In this document: positions 13,709-24,672 of the stretch, piece after piece
Layout: each line of letters opens with the position of its first letter
Position numbering within the stretch: the stretch's first letter is position 1
From: Candidatus Propionivibrio dominans
GTDB taxonomy: Bacteria; Pseudomonadota; Gammaproteobacteria; Burkholderiales; Rhodocyclaceae
Length of the DNA: 64,000 bases
Reading direction: 5' to 3'
Assembly: GCA_016709335.1 (NCBI GenBank)
Contig: JADJNC010000013.1
Location: 53,553-117,552, forward strand
Program-made: the position numbers and the translations under genes
Notes under the pieces: generated by a model
The model's input: only the letters and a program-made list of their open reading frames with translations
What the model was told of the DNA's origin: nothing
Databases searched by the model: none

Positions 13709-14354
13709 GATGGTCTCCAAGCAGATGAAGTGGGACATTCGGTCCGCGCGGACCACACGCGACGCAGGCTACGCCGCACGATCCACCAGCGTCCATTGAT
13801 GGATTGATCAAGGCTGGACAACAGCCTGCGTCCAAGTGTGGTCGTGCTCGGCCTCTCGGTCAAGCGCATCGTGAAACGGCGGACTGATGTAGTCAGCGCA
13901 CGTTATTTGGGAGCGTAAAAATTTGGTGGCTTCAGTAATCAACAGGTCGTGATCGACCCATGGCGCGGCGATCTGTGCCATGTCGGGGCTTCGAATTCTT
14001 TCTTTTGAGAAATACGATGTGATGGTAGACCCCAATAGCAGTGGTAATGTGTTCGTGTCTTACTCAGTAGTCGGTAAGTAAATCGACAGCACCGCTGGTG
14101 TTCATCCGGGTTACAGGCAAGTTTTTGTCGCCTAATCTAGCGACTTCTGAGTAATCCAGCAGGGGTTCGACGTGAGGGAGCATCGTGCATCGTCGTAGCA
14201 CACGTCCACATTGATCAAAGGAGGAGGCTTCGTGCATTTTGAATGGGACACCGTGTGCCATTGGGGCAGCTTCGAATTTTTTAGGAATTCAATGCGATAC
14301 TGACCACTTTCCCTGGATGAGATAGAGTGGAATCGACAGTAGAAAAGGTGTGGC
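13709..14354. other. Region without a recognisable gene
   Basis: These 646 bases carry only short minus-strand open frames (13808-14035 and 14064-14261). They have no known motif or convincing ribosome binding site. Base composition is less GC-rich than in the neighbouring genes. It may be remnant DNA between the protease and the toxin-antitoxin pair. Confidence 0.5.
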
Positions 14355-14699
14355 ATGAACACGAACCGAATCGACCGCAACACCGAGCAGGCAGTCCAAC
14401 GCTTTCTCGCCCTGATCGCAGACCGCTACGACATGGCGGGCGCAATAGTCTATGGCAGCCGGGCACGCGGAACGCACCGACCCGACAGTGATGCCGATGT
14501 TGCGGTGCTCCTGAATGGCGAGCATCAAAGGGTTCTGAAGACCTCCCTGGCAATGGCTGATGTTGCCTACGACGTGTTGCTTGAAACTGGCATCAACATT
14601 TCGCCACTGCCCGTATGGCTCGACGAGTGGGAGCACCCGGAGAACTTCTCGAACCCAGCCCTGCTCCACATCATTGCAAGAGAAGGGGTCAGACTGTGA
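14355..14699 (+). CDS. MNT-family nucleotidyltransferase antitoxin
   Basis: Minimal nucleotidyltransferase, 114 aa, with the signature GSRARGTHRPDSDADVAV (about residues 37-54), which contains the GSxxRG and DxD metal-binding motif. In the studied MntA-HepT systems the MNT protein neutralises a HEPN partner by adding AMP. The downstream HEPN gene overlaps by four bases, the expected order. AAGG lies about nine bases before the ATG. The type is secure; the toxin-antitoxin role rests on context. Confidence 0.88.
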   Translation: MNTNRIDRNTEQAVQRFLALIADRYDMAGAIVYGSRARGTHRPDSDADVAVLLNGEHQRVLKTSLAMADVAYDVLLETGINISPLPVWLDEWEHPENFSNPALLHIIAREGVRL

Positions 14700-15073
14700 A
14701 GGCGGAAGACCCGATGACGAAGGCTTTGCAGGCTGCTGCTTCGGCGAAGGTGCTGCTCGATACCGGCGACGCGGATGGTGCATGCAACCGCGCCTACTAC
14801 GCCATATTCGATGCTGCTCGCGCCGCCCTTCGGGCTTCAGGGCACGATGTCGGCAAGACACACAAGGGCGTTCTCAACGCTTTCAGTGATCGTCTGGTCA
14901 AGAATGGGCCTCTCCCCAAGGAAATGGGGCGCCTCTTGAAGCATGCTGAGACCTTCCGTTACGTTGCCGACTACGAGGGTGATAACGTAGAACTGAGCGA
15001 TGCGCGGGAAATGGTGGAACAGGCCGAAACCTTCGTGGCTGCCATGCAAGCCGAGTTTATTGCCCGACGATGA
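14696..15073 (+). CDS. HEPN-domain protein, partner of the MNT nucleotidyltransferase
   Basis: All-helical HEPN protein of the PF05168 type, 125 aa from a GTG start that overlaps the MNT stop (GTGA). Typical features are ACNRAYYAIFDAARAAL (about 30-46) and a C-terminal AEMVEQ-like helix region. The RNase signature of HepT toxins, Arg-x4-6-His, is not apparent; the equivalent place reads RYVADYEG. It may therefore not be an RNase, as in other HEPN proteins paired with kanamycin-nucleotidyltransferase-like partners. The open frame before 14696 lies in the MNT gene. Confidence 0.82.
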   Translation: MKAEDPMTKALQAAASAKVLLDTGDADGACNRAYYAIFDAARAALRASGHDVGKTHKGVLNAFSDRLVKNGPLPKEMGRLLKHAETFRYVADYEGDNVELSDAREMVEQAETFVAAMQAEFIARR

Positions 15074-15265
15074 CCGCAGCGCCCAGAAGACGCGGCCGTG
15101 ACTATCTCGGAAGGGATGTTCAGAGACATTTCCATTTTTCTAACCGGTTCAAAGGGGCGTCAGCATCACAAAACATCTTCTCATTCCCGCCACACTCATC
15201 GGCTAATCCGAGTTCGATAGACACTGCCCGACAAAAGCCACTACTCAACCGAACCGGCTTCAACC

Positions 15266-16435
15266 TCAGTCAGTCTTCCCCGCCGCTGCCCGATACTGCT
15301 GCATGGCCTCGTCGGCGCGCTCGGTCTGCTCGAACAGGCGTGCCAGTTCGAGGCGCACTTCACGACTGTCTTCAAGCGACAGGGCGGCTTCCAGATAGCT
15401 CTGGGCCTTGCCCCACAGGCGCTGTTCCAGGCACATCCGGCCGAGCGCCAGCAGCAACTGGGGATCATCACGATGCTGCTGCAGCCACTGGTCGGCGCGG
15501 GCCAGGCGTGCGGTGAGATCGCCGCCCGGGGTCAGCCCGTACAGGCCGACGAGTCTTGAATCCCATTCCGCTTCGAGTTGTGCTTCGATGAAGTTGCGCG
15601 CCTCATCATGCGCACCCAGTTCGATCAGCGCTTCGGCAAAAACACGCGCCAAGCGGGGACTTTGCTCGCGCGCCGGCAGCTTTTTCCGATAGGCCTGCAA
15701 CTGGGCGAGATCGGAACGCCGCTGGCGAACATTTTCCTGATGCGCCTTGAGCTTGATCTCCTGCGCCAGTTCGGGCAACAGGGCATTGCGTTTTTCGAGC
15801 AGCCGGGCGATGCGCAATACTTCATCCCAGTTGCCACAACCCTGCTCGGCACGCAACTCCAGTCGATGCGCGGCGATATGTCGCCCGGATGTTTCCTGCA
15901 GGCGCTTCAAGGTGTTGACCGCCGCCTCATAGCGCTGCATCTCGATATGCATTTCCGCTTCGAGCATCAGACAGGCAGGCTGCATCTTTGCATCCGCCTG
16001 TGCGGCACGCTCGAGCCAGGCCTGCTGTTTGTAGGGCTCATGCAGGCGTTGCGCCGAGCGGGCGGCGAGCAATGCGGCGAGCGCCGGCGACTGGCCGGCG
16101 GCATGGGCGTCACCGGCTTTCTTCATGGCCTGGGCGTAACGGCCCTCAAACAGGAGACGCATGACATCGAATAGCTCATTGATCGTCTTATCGCGCTGGC
16201 GGCGTTGGCGATATTCGCGAACGCGCCGGGGCAAGGAGAGGGTCAGCGCCACGCCGCGCAACAGGGCGTAAAGCGATACGAAGCCACCGAGGATGAGCAG
16301 GAGGGCCAGGTTAAGCGAGATCTCGGCACGATACGGGGGATACACCAGCAGCAGGTAGCCCTCGTTGAAATGCGCGGCCAGCGAGATGCCGACGGCCAGC
16401 GCAAAGAGCGCCAGCACCCACAGCAGGCCCTTCAT
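15266..16435 (-). CDS. hemY: HemY, TPR-containing inner-membrane protein of the haem operon
   Basis: Proteobacterial HemY (not the Bacillus oxidase of the same name), 389 aa. Two N-terminal membrane segments (about 3-22 and 40-62) precede tetratricopeptide-like helical repeats, with ARVFAEALIELGAHDEARNF and LARLFEQTERADEAMQQY. It is thought to act with HemX in organising haem synthesis at the membrane, but its role is not settled. Its start overlaps the hemX stop by four bases, ending the hemC-hemD-hemX-hemY operon. Length is normal (E. coli 398). Confidence 0.92.
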   Translation of the reverse strand: MKGLLWVLALFALAVGISLAAHFNEGYLLLVYPPYRAEISLNLALLLILGGFVSLYALLRGVALTLSLPRRVREYRQRRQRDKTINELFDVMRLLFEGRYAQAMKKAGDAHAAGQSPALAALLAARSAQRLHEPYKQQAWLERAAQADAKMQPACLMLEAEMHIEMQRYEAAVNTLKRLQETSGRHIAAHRLELRAEQGCGNWDEVLRIARLLEKRNALLPELAQEIKLKAHQENVRQRRSDLAQLQAYRKKLPAREQSPRLARVFAEALIELGAHDEARNFIEAQLEAEWDSRLVGLYGLTPGGDLTARLARADQWLQQHRDDPQLLLALGRMCLEQRLWGKAQSYLEAALSLEDSREVRLELARLFEQTERADEAMQQYRAAAGKTD

Positions 16436-17552
16436 TTACGGTCCTTGCCGAGCTTGAAATTCTTGATCGCCGAGAGGCTCTCGTTGAGGTTGGGCAGTTC
16501 GATGTTGATCTCGGTCGCCGAGAGCTGCTTGAGCGTGCTCTGCGCGGTCTGCACCGATTTGTCGCGATTGTCAAAATAGCGATCCACCCAGAACCGGGCC
16601 TGCTTGAGTTCGTTGCGGAAGGTCCACTGATCATGCGCCAGCAATGCCAGACGGGCATTGAGCAGGCGCAGTTTGAGATTCTCGCGCAGGAAGAAGACCT
16701 GCCCTGGCGCCAGCAGGGCCGGCTCGTCGCGGTCGAAGCGCTGGATGCGCACCAGGCTGCGCAACTCACGCCAGAAATCCAGCGCCAGTTGCTGCCAGAA
16801 AATAAGCGATCCCACGGTGGCCGGGGGCGATTCGAGCGTCTCCCCAGGCTTGCCTTCTTCTCGGGGTCGGCCATCAACGGCCAGCGGCAGGGTATCGACG
16901 GCGGATATAACGCTTTCCAGACGCAGATTCATTCCCGGCACATCGACCTGCGGCAGGGCCCGCAGCCGCTCCAGGTCGCGCACCAGCACCTTGCGCAAAC
17001 CGATGAACTGCGGGCGGCCATTGCCGGCCAGACGGGCGTCGGCGGCCTGCAGGGCGAGCACCGCCCCTTGTACATTCGCTGCCAGTTGCAACTGCTGGGC
17101 GGCCAGCGTCACGCTCTGCTCAACCTCGGCCAGCGCCCACTCGTCGCGGCTGCGCGCCAGATCCTGATAGAGGCTTTCCAGAGTGGCCTGCTGGCTTCTG
17201 GATTCGGCGATCCGGCCTTCGAGTTCGCCGATTTTTCCCTGCTGCACGGCGAGCTGTTCCTGCGCCTGCCGGGACAGCGTGCGACTTTCCTGGCCAGCGC
17301 ATCGCTGTCGGACAGGCGACGCGCCATCTCCTGCTGGGTATCGGCCAGACGGATACGTGTCTCGAACCACTGCCAGACGGCCAGAGCGAGCGCCAGCAGG
17401 GCAATGTACAGCCACGGATTGAGCCACGCGGAGAACCTCGACGCGGGCGCCGCTGCGACTGGAGCATTCAGCTCAGGTGCCGTCGTGGGAGGTGGAGGTG
17501 GAGCGGGAGGGGGAACGGCAGCGGCAGCTTGCTGATCAACAATGTCATTCAT
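16432..17552 (-). CDS. hemX: HemX, membrane-anchored uroporphyrinogen-operon protein; one frame break
   Basis: Bitopic inner-membrane protein of the hemCDXY operon. A Pro/Ala-rich cytosolic N-terminus is followed by one membrane segment (PWLYIALLALALAVWQW) and a long periplasmic coiled-coil region. The frame breaks near 17287-17293: the N-terminal frame ends its sense reading at SDALARKVAR and another continues RTLSRQAQEQLAVQQGK. Restoring one base, probably a G in a GG run, gives 373 aa (E. coli 393). It is often annotated as a uroporphyrin-III methyltransferase, but no methyltransferase motif is present. Confidence 0.88.
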
Positions 17553-18324
17553 GGTCAGGCCAATTATAATCGCACAGGCTTTCAATGATGCCGGCATCGG
17601 CCGGCCTGGTCAGCCTGACCCTTTGCAGGCCGAGCTCTACGGCGACTTCGGCAATGCGCTGATGGGGTACGAATACCGGCAGGGTGCGCATCAGCTCAAA
17701 GGCATCAGTATCGAGCAAAGCCCGAAGGTTGCGCAAACCTTCGCTCGATGAAATCGTCAGTGCGTCGAGCTGCCTGTTGCGCAACAGCGACACGAGGAGC
17801 TTTCCGTCGCCCGGCGCCGAGCGGTGATAGCAGGTCACGGCGTGCACTTCGGCACCGCGTTCGAGGAGCGTCGTGGCCAGCAGATCACGCCCGCCGTTAC
17901 CGCGCAGGATCAGCACCTTGTTTCCGGCCACGCGATCGCTGTGAAACTCGGGCAATTCAAGCAACGCTTCCGAATCGAATCGCTCGACCGGGGCAATGAC
18001 GCGCCCGATACCGCACAGCGCAAGCTGTTCGGCCGTGCTCTGCCCGATGGCCGCGGCCTGCACGGTGGCCGGCCAGGGGCGAGTCGAAAGGATAAGGGGA
18101 ACGCTGAACTCGACCGCATTCGGGCTGATGAAGACGGCGATGACATAGGCGTCGAGGCGCGCAATCACCTGTTGCAAGGGCAACGGATCGTCTGCCGGAG
18201 CGATTTCGAGCAGCGGAAAGCGCACCGGTTTGCCACCCTGCGCCGCAATAAGCTGCGCCAGTTTGCCGGCCTGGGCGGAAGGCCGGGTCACCAGAATGCG
18301 TTTGCCGTGCAAGGGGGTATTCAT
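17545..18324 (-). CDS. hemD: Uroporphyrinogen-III synthase
   Basis: Closes and inverts ring D of hydroxymethylbilane to give uroporphyrinogen III, 259 aa. The sequence is divergent, as is usual for the family, but shows the N-terminal ILVTRPSAQAGKLAQLI, the FISPNAVEF block, GNGGRDLL and TISSSEGLRNL. It overlaps hemX by eight bases and follows hemC by 12 bases, confirming the assignment by position. Confidence 0.94.
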   Translation of the reverse strand: MNTPLHGKRILVTRPSAQAGKLAQLIAAQGGKPVRFPLLEIAPADDPLPLQQVIARLDAYVIAVFISPNAVEFSVPLILSTRPWPATVQAAAIGQSTAEQLALCGIGRVIAPVERFDSEALLELPEFHSDRVAGNKVLILRGNGGRDLLATTLLERGAEVHAVTCYHRSAPGDGKLLVSLLRNRQLDALTISSSEGLRNLRALLDTDAFELMRTLPVFVPHQRIAEVAVELGLQRVRLTRPADAGIIESLCDYNWPDHE

Positions 18325-18336
18325 TGCTTCATTGCC

Positions 18337-19284
18337 TCATTGCCCGGCAGCAAGAGCGGCCAGAATGGCGTCTGCACCGCGATCGCGCAAGTGTTGCGCC
18401 AGACGTTGACCGATGGACTCGTCCTCGTCCGGCGCGCCGCGCAGTTCGCCACTTACCCTCTGCCGGCCGTCGGGCGTGGCCACAAAACCGCGCAACCACA
18501 GCACGCCATTTTCCATGCGGGCATAGCCACCAAGGGGCACCTGACAACTGCCGCCGAGCGCACGCGAAAAAGCGCGTTCGGCGCGGACACAATGGGCGGT
18601 CTCGGAATCGTTGAGCGGGGCAAGCCAGGCCACGGCATCGGCGCGGCTGGACAACACTTCGATGGCGAGCGCGCCCTGCCCCGGTGCCGGCAGCGACTGT
18701 TCGGGCGTCAGCATGGCCTTGATGCGCTCCCCAAGACCAAGGCGGATCAGTCCCGCCGCCGCGAGAATGATCGCGTCGTACTGTCCTTCGTCGAGTTTGC
18801 GCAGGCGGGTGTCGAGATTGCCGCGTAGCGGCTCGACCCTGAGTTGCGGGTAGCCGGCGCTCACAATCGCCTCGCGCCGCAGGCTCGAGGTGCCGACCAC
18901 GGCACCCGCGGGCAAGTCGTCAAGCCCCGGGTAGCGGTTTGAAACGAATGCGTCGCGCGGGTTTTCCCGAAGCGGGATGGCCGTCAGCGAAAAACCGTCC
19001 GGCATTTCCATCGGCAGGTCCTTGAGCGAATGCACCGCAAGGTCGGCCCGACCTTCCTGCATGGCGACTTCGAGCTCCTTGATGAACAGCCCCTTGCCGC
19101 CGATCTGCGACAGCGGCCGGTCGAGGATCTGGTCGCCGCGCGTGGTCATGCCGAGAATCTCGACCCGGCTGTGCGGATGCAGTTCGGACAGCCGCGCCTG
19201 GATATGCCCGGCCTGCCACAGGGCAAGGCGCGACTCACGCGAAGCAATGACGATACGCGCCGGTGCGGAAGGATACTGGTTCAA
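18337..19284 (-). CDS. hemC: Hydroxymethylbilane synthase (porphobilinogen deaminase)
   Basis: Polymerises four porphobilinogen molecules, 315 aa. Visible motifs are [52 protein letters not shown] and the dipyrromethane-cofactor Cys in [13 protein letters not shown]. It is first in the minus-strand operon hemC-hemD-hemX-hemY. The ATG at 19284 lies shortly upstream of the conserved core. Confidence 0.96.
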   Translation of the reverse strand: MNQYPSAPARIVIASRESRLALWQAGHIQARLSELHPHSRVEILGMTTRGDQILDRPLSQIGGKGLFIKELEVAMQEGRADLAVHSLKDLPMEMPDGFSLTAIPLRENPRDAFVSNRYPGLDDLPAGAVVGTSSLRREAIVSAGYPQLRVEPLRGNLDTRLRKLDEGQYDAIILAAAGLIRLGLGERIKAMLTPEQSLPAPGQGALAIEVLSSRADAVAWLAPLNDSETAHCVRAERAFSRALGGSCQVPLGGYARMENGVLWLRGFVATPDGRQRVSGELRGAPDEDESIGQRLAQHLRDRGADAILAALAAGQ

Positions 19285-19630
19285 GGTGGAGTCCTGAAAG
19301 AAAGAAATTTAATACCCCATGGAAACACTCGGAATTCTAGCATGCGGGCTCTTGCCGCAGCAGCCAGAACCATTAACCGCGACGGGCGCAGCGGCCACAT
19401 CGAAGAGCTATCGTTTCAGGCACACAGGCTTGCAGCAATCGATCTCCTCCGGAACCACTGAAACCTTGACCAGGGCCAGTGATGGCATGGCGCCAGCGTT
19501 TCCCGCATTTCTTCACAAGCCCTCGGTCGGGCAAAGCCGTTACAATTGAGCCTCAGCAGGATTTCAGGTAGTTCGCCATTCCAGTGACGCATTTCGATAA
19601 TCGGCAAAGTCTTCCGCAGGTGACCGGTTC
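19285..19630. other. Divergent intergenic region between hemC and yhdP
   Basis: These 346 bases must carry promoters for hemC (minus) and yhdP (plus). No confident -35/-10 pair stands out, and no coding sequence is supported. GCAGGTGA lies about six bases ahead of the yhdP start. Confidence 0.5.
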
Positions 19631-22600
19631 ATGATGAACTGGAACAGTTTGCGCCCGGCGCTCTATCACCGCCTATACTTTTTGCTGCCTCTGGTCTCGA
19701 ACCGCTTGGTGCGCCGCCTGTGGCGCGCCCTGGTGTGGGGCTTCTGGCTGGTTTATTTCGGCTTTGTGATGCTGGTGCTGGTGCTGCGCTACAGCATTCT
19801 GCCGAACATTGAAAACTACCGTGCCGAAATCGAACGATTGACCAGCGATGGGCTTGGGCAAAGCGTCAGCATCGGGCGCATTGAAGCAAGCTGGGAAGGC
19901 ATCAACCCCGATCTGACCCTCCTCGACGTCCGCGTTGACGATGCGCAAGGCCGGCCGGCACTCGCTTTTTCCCGCATCGAGGCGATTCTTTCCTGGTGGT
20001 CGGTGCCGAGTGCGCAGCTCAAGCTGCGACTGCTGCGCATCGACGAGCCGACACTGAATTTGCGTCGCGATTCCCAGGCTCGTTTTTATATTGCCGGCAT
20101 TCCGCTCAGTCAGGAACAAAACGAGGGCGACGTTTCCGACTGGATCATGGCGCAAAGGCGCATCCGCATCCAGGGCGCAACGCTGGTCTGGGAGGATGAG
20201 TTGCGCAAGGCACCGCCGCTGGTACTCGAAGACCTCGATTTTGCTCTCGACAATGACGGCCGGCGCCATCGTTTTGGTCTGACCGCCCTTCCACCTGCCG
20301 AACTGGCCTCAATGATCGATATTCGTGGTGATTTCCGGGGCAAGGACATCGATCTTCTGGATTCGTGGTCGGGGCAGGCGTATGCCGAGATCGGCTACGC
20401 CGATCTGGCCGTCTGGCGCCAATGGATTGACTATCCGGTAGCGCTTCCGCACGGGCGGGGTGCCTTGCGTGCCTGGTTAGGCTTCGCGCAAGGCAAGCTG
20501 CAGGAGGTAACAGCGGATGCCTCGCTGCAGGACGTCAGTCTGCGTCTGGCGCCGGATCTTCCAGCACTTGTACTCGAACATATGTCGGGGCGGATCGGTG
20601 CCCGTTTTTCGGCGACGGGCTTTGAGGTCAGCGGGAATCGCATCGAACTGGCGACCCGGGAGCTGACGACGCCGAATAAAGAATCACGCGAGACGATACG
20701 CATTGAACCGACGGATTTTCATGTGGACTGGCAGCCCGAGCCTGATGGTCGGGGGGTCGTCGGCAGTGCCAGCGCCAGCAGGATTGACCTCGCTGCACTG
20801 GCCAGGCTTGCCGGGTACGTGCCTTTTGATGCGCGCTCTCGCCAGTTGCTGAGGGATTACGCACCGCGCGGCCATGTCAACGGCCTGACGGCCAAATGGA
20901 AAGGCGACGCCGAACGCCTGCAAACCTATTCGCTTAAGGCCGGATTCGCTGAGCTGGCGCTGAAAGCCCAGGGCTACTTTCCGGGCTTTTCGGGCTTGTC
21001 GGGATCGCTTGAATTCAATGAAGCGAGCGGAAGTGCCGTACTGCGCTCGCAAAAGTCGAGCGTCGATTTACCGAGCGTTTTCCCCGAGTCGCTGACGGTG
21101 TTCGATACGCTCAATGCGCAGGCCAGGTGGAAAATCAGTCAGGGCGTGCTCGACGTCGAGTTGTCTCGAGTCGAGTTCACCGCGCCGGACGCGGCCGGTT
21201 CGGCGAGGGAAGCTACCGCAACACGGGAGAAGGGCCGGGGAAATCGATCTGAGCGCAGCACTGACGCGAGCCGACGCGCGTGCCGTGTGGCGCTACATGC
21301 CACATGCCATTGGCGAAGGGGCGCGCTTCTGGCTACGTGATTCCTTGCTGGCCGGGAATGCCAGCGAGGCAAAACTGATGCTCAAAGGCAAGCTGGATGA
21401 TTTCCCCTTCCTGGACAAGAGCAAAGGCCAGTTTCTGGTGACGGTCAAGGCGCGGGACGTGGCGCTCGACTATGGCCAGGGCTGGCCGAAAATCGAGGGG
21501 ATTCACGGTGATCTGCGTTTCGAGGGCAACGGCATGATCGTTGAGGCACAACGAGGATCGATACTCGGTGCGCAGCTTTCGAACACCCGCGTCGAGATTC
21601 CTGATTTTGACGCGCCGATTTCCACCCTGATCGTCAAGGGGCGAGCCGAAGGGCCGACTTCCGAGTTCCTCAAATTTATCGAGCTAAGTCCGGTCGCCGG
21701 CCGGATCGATCACTTCACCGAGGATATGCGCGCCAGCGGAAACGGTCATCTCGATCTGGGTCTGGTCATTCCTCTTGACGAAGCGAAACTCGGTGATTCG
21801 AAGATCGACGGCACCTACAAGTTCGTTAACAACGAAGTGACGATCGATGCCGCGCTACCACCATTAAAACAGGTGAATGGCAGCGTGCAGTTCTCGGGAA
21901 ACGATTTGCAGGTACCCGAGATCAATGCCACGCTCCTGGGCGGGGCACTCAGGATCAAGGGCGGATCGCAGAAGGACGGCAGGGTATTGATCACCGCCAA
22001 CGGTTCGCTCAACATCGAGCAGTTGCGCAAGCAGTTCGCTTCGCCGCTGCTGGCGAATCTTTCGGGGGCAAGCCCTTACCGGGGTGAGGTGCGCATCAAC
22101 AAGCGCAACGCCGATCTGGTGATCGATTCGACACTGGTCGGGCTGGCCTCGGCCTTTCCCGAACCCTTCAACAAGGAAGCCGGGGAGTCCATGCCGCTGC
22201 GTCTTGAAAAGAAACTCCTGCCGGGCATGCCGGTAGTCAGAGGCGAAAAGTCTGAGAAAGTTGAAAAGGCCGACAAGGCCGACCCGACAGTGCGCGACCA
22301 GCTCAGCGCAACGCTCGGCAGCGTCATGTCAATGCAATTGATCCGGCGCAAGCAGGCTGCGGGCTTTGTCCCTGAGCGCGGGGCCATTGCCGTCGGTCGA
22401 CCCTTGCAGTTGCCGGAGCGCGGCGTTAACTTCGGATTGACCGCCAGGCGTATCGATCTCGATTACTGGCGGCGAATCTATCGTTCCGCTGGCGCGGTTG
22501 CGGCGCCTGATGCTGCGCCTCCTGCTGTTGTACCCTCCGGTGCCGCACCGACAGCTGCGGCACCCGCCGCTGCTTCTGCACCGGCGTCACCCTTTCTCGA

Positions 22601-23717
22601 TTCGATCAATATCAAGACCGCCGATCTGATTCTGCTTGGGCATCACTTCAACGATGTCGATCTGACCGCAGTACCCGCACCGGCCCAGTTGAAGATCAGT
22701 CTGAACTCGCGTCAGGCCAATGGCGAACTGGTGTGGGAAAGCGCGGGAAGCGGCAAAGTGACGGCCCGCTTCAAGCAGTGGGCACTCGATTCCGCAAGCG
22801 TACCGACGGAGTCAAATGCGGGTGAAGCGTTAAAGGAACTGCCTGAACTCGACATCGTGGTCGACGATTTTTCGCTGGGCGTGCGCCGTTTCGGCCGGCT
22901 CGAAGTGCAGGCGCGCAACGCGGGAGGAGTCTGGCATCTCAACAGCATTCAGGCGAGCAATCCCTATGGCAACCTTTCCGGCAGCGGCCAGTGGCAGATT
23001 GCCGGTGGGAAAAGCCGTACACAGCTCGACTTCAGGATCAACAGCAGCGACGTCGGGAAACTGCTCGATCGGCTGGGTTACCCCGGTACGGTGCGCGCCG
23101 GTACGGCACAGATGGAAGGCAAGATCGGCTGGAACGATACGCCGACCGCTCTCGATTTCGGATCGCTGAGCGGCGAACTGAATCTTGAGGCGGGCAAGGG
23201 ACAGTTCGTCAAGCTCGACCCTGGTGCCGCCGGAAAGTTGCTCGGCCTGATCAGCCTACAAGGTCTGACGCGCCGGATTACCTTCGATTTCAATGATGTC
23301 TTCAACGAGGGCTTTGCCTTCGACAGCATTGCCGGCAAGGTGGCGATGCAGAATGGCGTGATGCGCACCGATCGCCTGCAGATTGACGGGCCATCGGCGC
23401 GTGTGCTGATGCGCGGCGAGGTTGATCTGGCGAATGAAACGCAGCGTCTCAAAATCAACGTCCAGCCGGAACTGGGCGGCACCGCCGCGCTTGGCGTCGC
23501 GCTTATCAACCCGGTTGCCGGTGTGGCGACCTGGCTGGCGCACAAGGCGCTGCAGAATCCGCTCAATCACATGTTTGGTTTTGATTATCTGATTACCGGC
23601 AAGTGGGATGATCCCAAGGTTGAAAAGCTTTCGGGTAACGAGCCGTCCGTGCCGGCGCCACAGTTGCCGACTATTGCCAATCCAGCAGGAGCCGCACATG
23701 ATTCGTCCCAAAAGTGA
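19631..23717 (+). CDS. yhdP: YhdP family AsmA-like protein; two close frame breaks
   Basis: Large inner-membrane-anchored periplasmic protein of the AsmA-like group, proposed to move phospholipids towards the outer membrane. One N-terminal membrane segment (about 30-55, GFWLVYFGFVMLVLVLRY) precedes a beta-rich DUF3971 region and the AsmA-like C-terminus. The frame breaks at about 21205 and again at about 21240; adding one base at each restores GSYRNTGEGPGEIDLSAAL. The repaired protein has about 1362 aa (E. coli 1266). A low-complexity Ala/Pro segment lies near 22500-22590. The yhdP-nit-tldD order is conserved in proteobacteria. Confidence 0.92.
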
Positions 23718-24534
23718 GTCTACGGGCGCGTTGCAGAACGCACGCGTGGCCGCCGTACAAATGGTGTCGTCGCCACGTGTCGAAGAGAATCTGCAAACCG
23801 CTGCAACGCTGGTTGCCGAGGCGGTGGCGCAGGGCGCCGAACTGGTTGCGCTTCCCGAGTATTTTCCGATCATGGGCATGAGCGACGGCGACAAGGTCAA
23901 GGTGCGCGAGGCAGACTGCTGCGGCCCGATCCAGGACTTTCTTGCTGAAACGGCGCGCCGGCACGGCATCTGGCTGGTCGGCGGTTCGCTGCCCCTGATT
24001 GCCAGTGAGGAAGACAAGGTGCTCAACTCCTGTCTGGTCTACGACCCGCAGGGCGGGCGTGTGGCACGCTACGACAAGATCCACCTGTTCGGCTTTCGCA
24101 AGGGTGCCGAACGCTACAAGGAAAGCGCGACAATCGAGGCCGGCAGCAAGCCGGTGGCCTTTGATACGCCCTTCGCCCGGGTCGGATTGTCGATCTGCTA
24201 TGACATAAGGTTTCCGGAGCTTTATCGTGCGCTGGGCGCCACCGACTTGCTGGTGATCCCTGCGGCATTTACCGAGACGACGGGGCGCGCCCACTGGGAA
24301 ATCCTGCTGCGTGCCCGCGCCATCGAAAACCAGTGTTATGTGCTCGCCGTAGCCCAGGGCGGCAAACATGAAAATGGCCGCGAAACGCACGGCAACAGCA
24401 TGTTGATCGACCCCTGGGGCGATATTCTCGCGCGCAAAGCGAAAGGACAGGGTATCGTGATCGGCGAACTGGATCACGCGCGCATCGCCGAAGTCCGCAC
24501 CAGCCTGCCGGCGCTAACGCACAGAGTGATGTAA
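23698..24534 (+). CDS. Nitrilase-family amidase (probable deaminated-glutathione amidase)
   Basis: Carbon-nitrogen hydrolase, 278 aa. The Glu-Lys-Cys triad is visible in VALPEYFP, RYDKIHLFG and SICYDIRFPE. The last two blocks and the position between yhdP and tldD match the Nit1/YbeM group, which repairs deaminated glutathione. The ATG at 23698 has GGAG seven bases upstream and overlaps the end of yhdP by 20 bases. Longer readings run back inside yhdP. The exact substrate is inferred from the family. Confidence 0.9.
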   Translation: MIRPKSESTGALQNARVAAVQMVSSPRVEENLQTAATLVAEAVAQGAELVALPEYFPIMGMSDGDKVKVREADCCGPIQDFLAETARRHGIWLVGGSLPLIASEEDKVLNSCLVYDPQGGRVARYDKIHLFGFRKGAERYKESATIEAGSKPVAFDTPFARVGLSICYDIRFPELYRALGATDLLVIPAAFTETTGRAHWEILLRARAIENQCYVLAVAQGGKHENGRETHGNSMLIDPWGDILARKAKGQGIVIGELDHARIAEVRTSLPALTHRVM

Positions 24535-24547
24535 GCTTGAAAAAAAT

Positions 24548-24643
24548 CCACCACCAAGGCACCAAGGACACAAAGGTTCACCAAGAAAAACAAGATTTTC
24601 TTTGTGTAACCTGGTGCTCTTGGTGACTTGGTGCTTAGCCTTT
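24548..24643. repeat. CACCAAG-type intergenic inverted repeat, copy 2
   Basis: The left arm (ccaccaaggcaccaagg...) and right arm (...cttggtgacttggtg) are imperfect inverted complements around a loop containing aagattttcttt. It lies between nit and tldD, with one to several CACCAAG units per arm. It is related to the copies near 11172 and 44612. Confidence 0.8.
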
Positions 24644-24672
24644 GACCTCGTACCATCCGAATCGGAAAACCA

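Noticed and set aside
12737..13807. 356-codon open frame opposite the metzincin gene
   Set aside because: Antisense to a protein with a clear HEFGHAIGLAHEH motif and no family match of its own.
13808..14261. Two short minus-strand open frames between the protease and the MNT gene
   Set aside because: No recognisable family or start signal; could be remnants but cannot be supported as genes.
16432..17552. HemX as an active uroporphyrin-III C-methyltransferase
   Set aside because: The sequence has only a membrane anchor and coiled coil; no methyltransferase motif is present.
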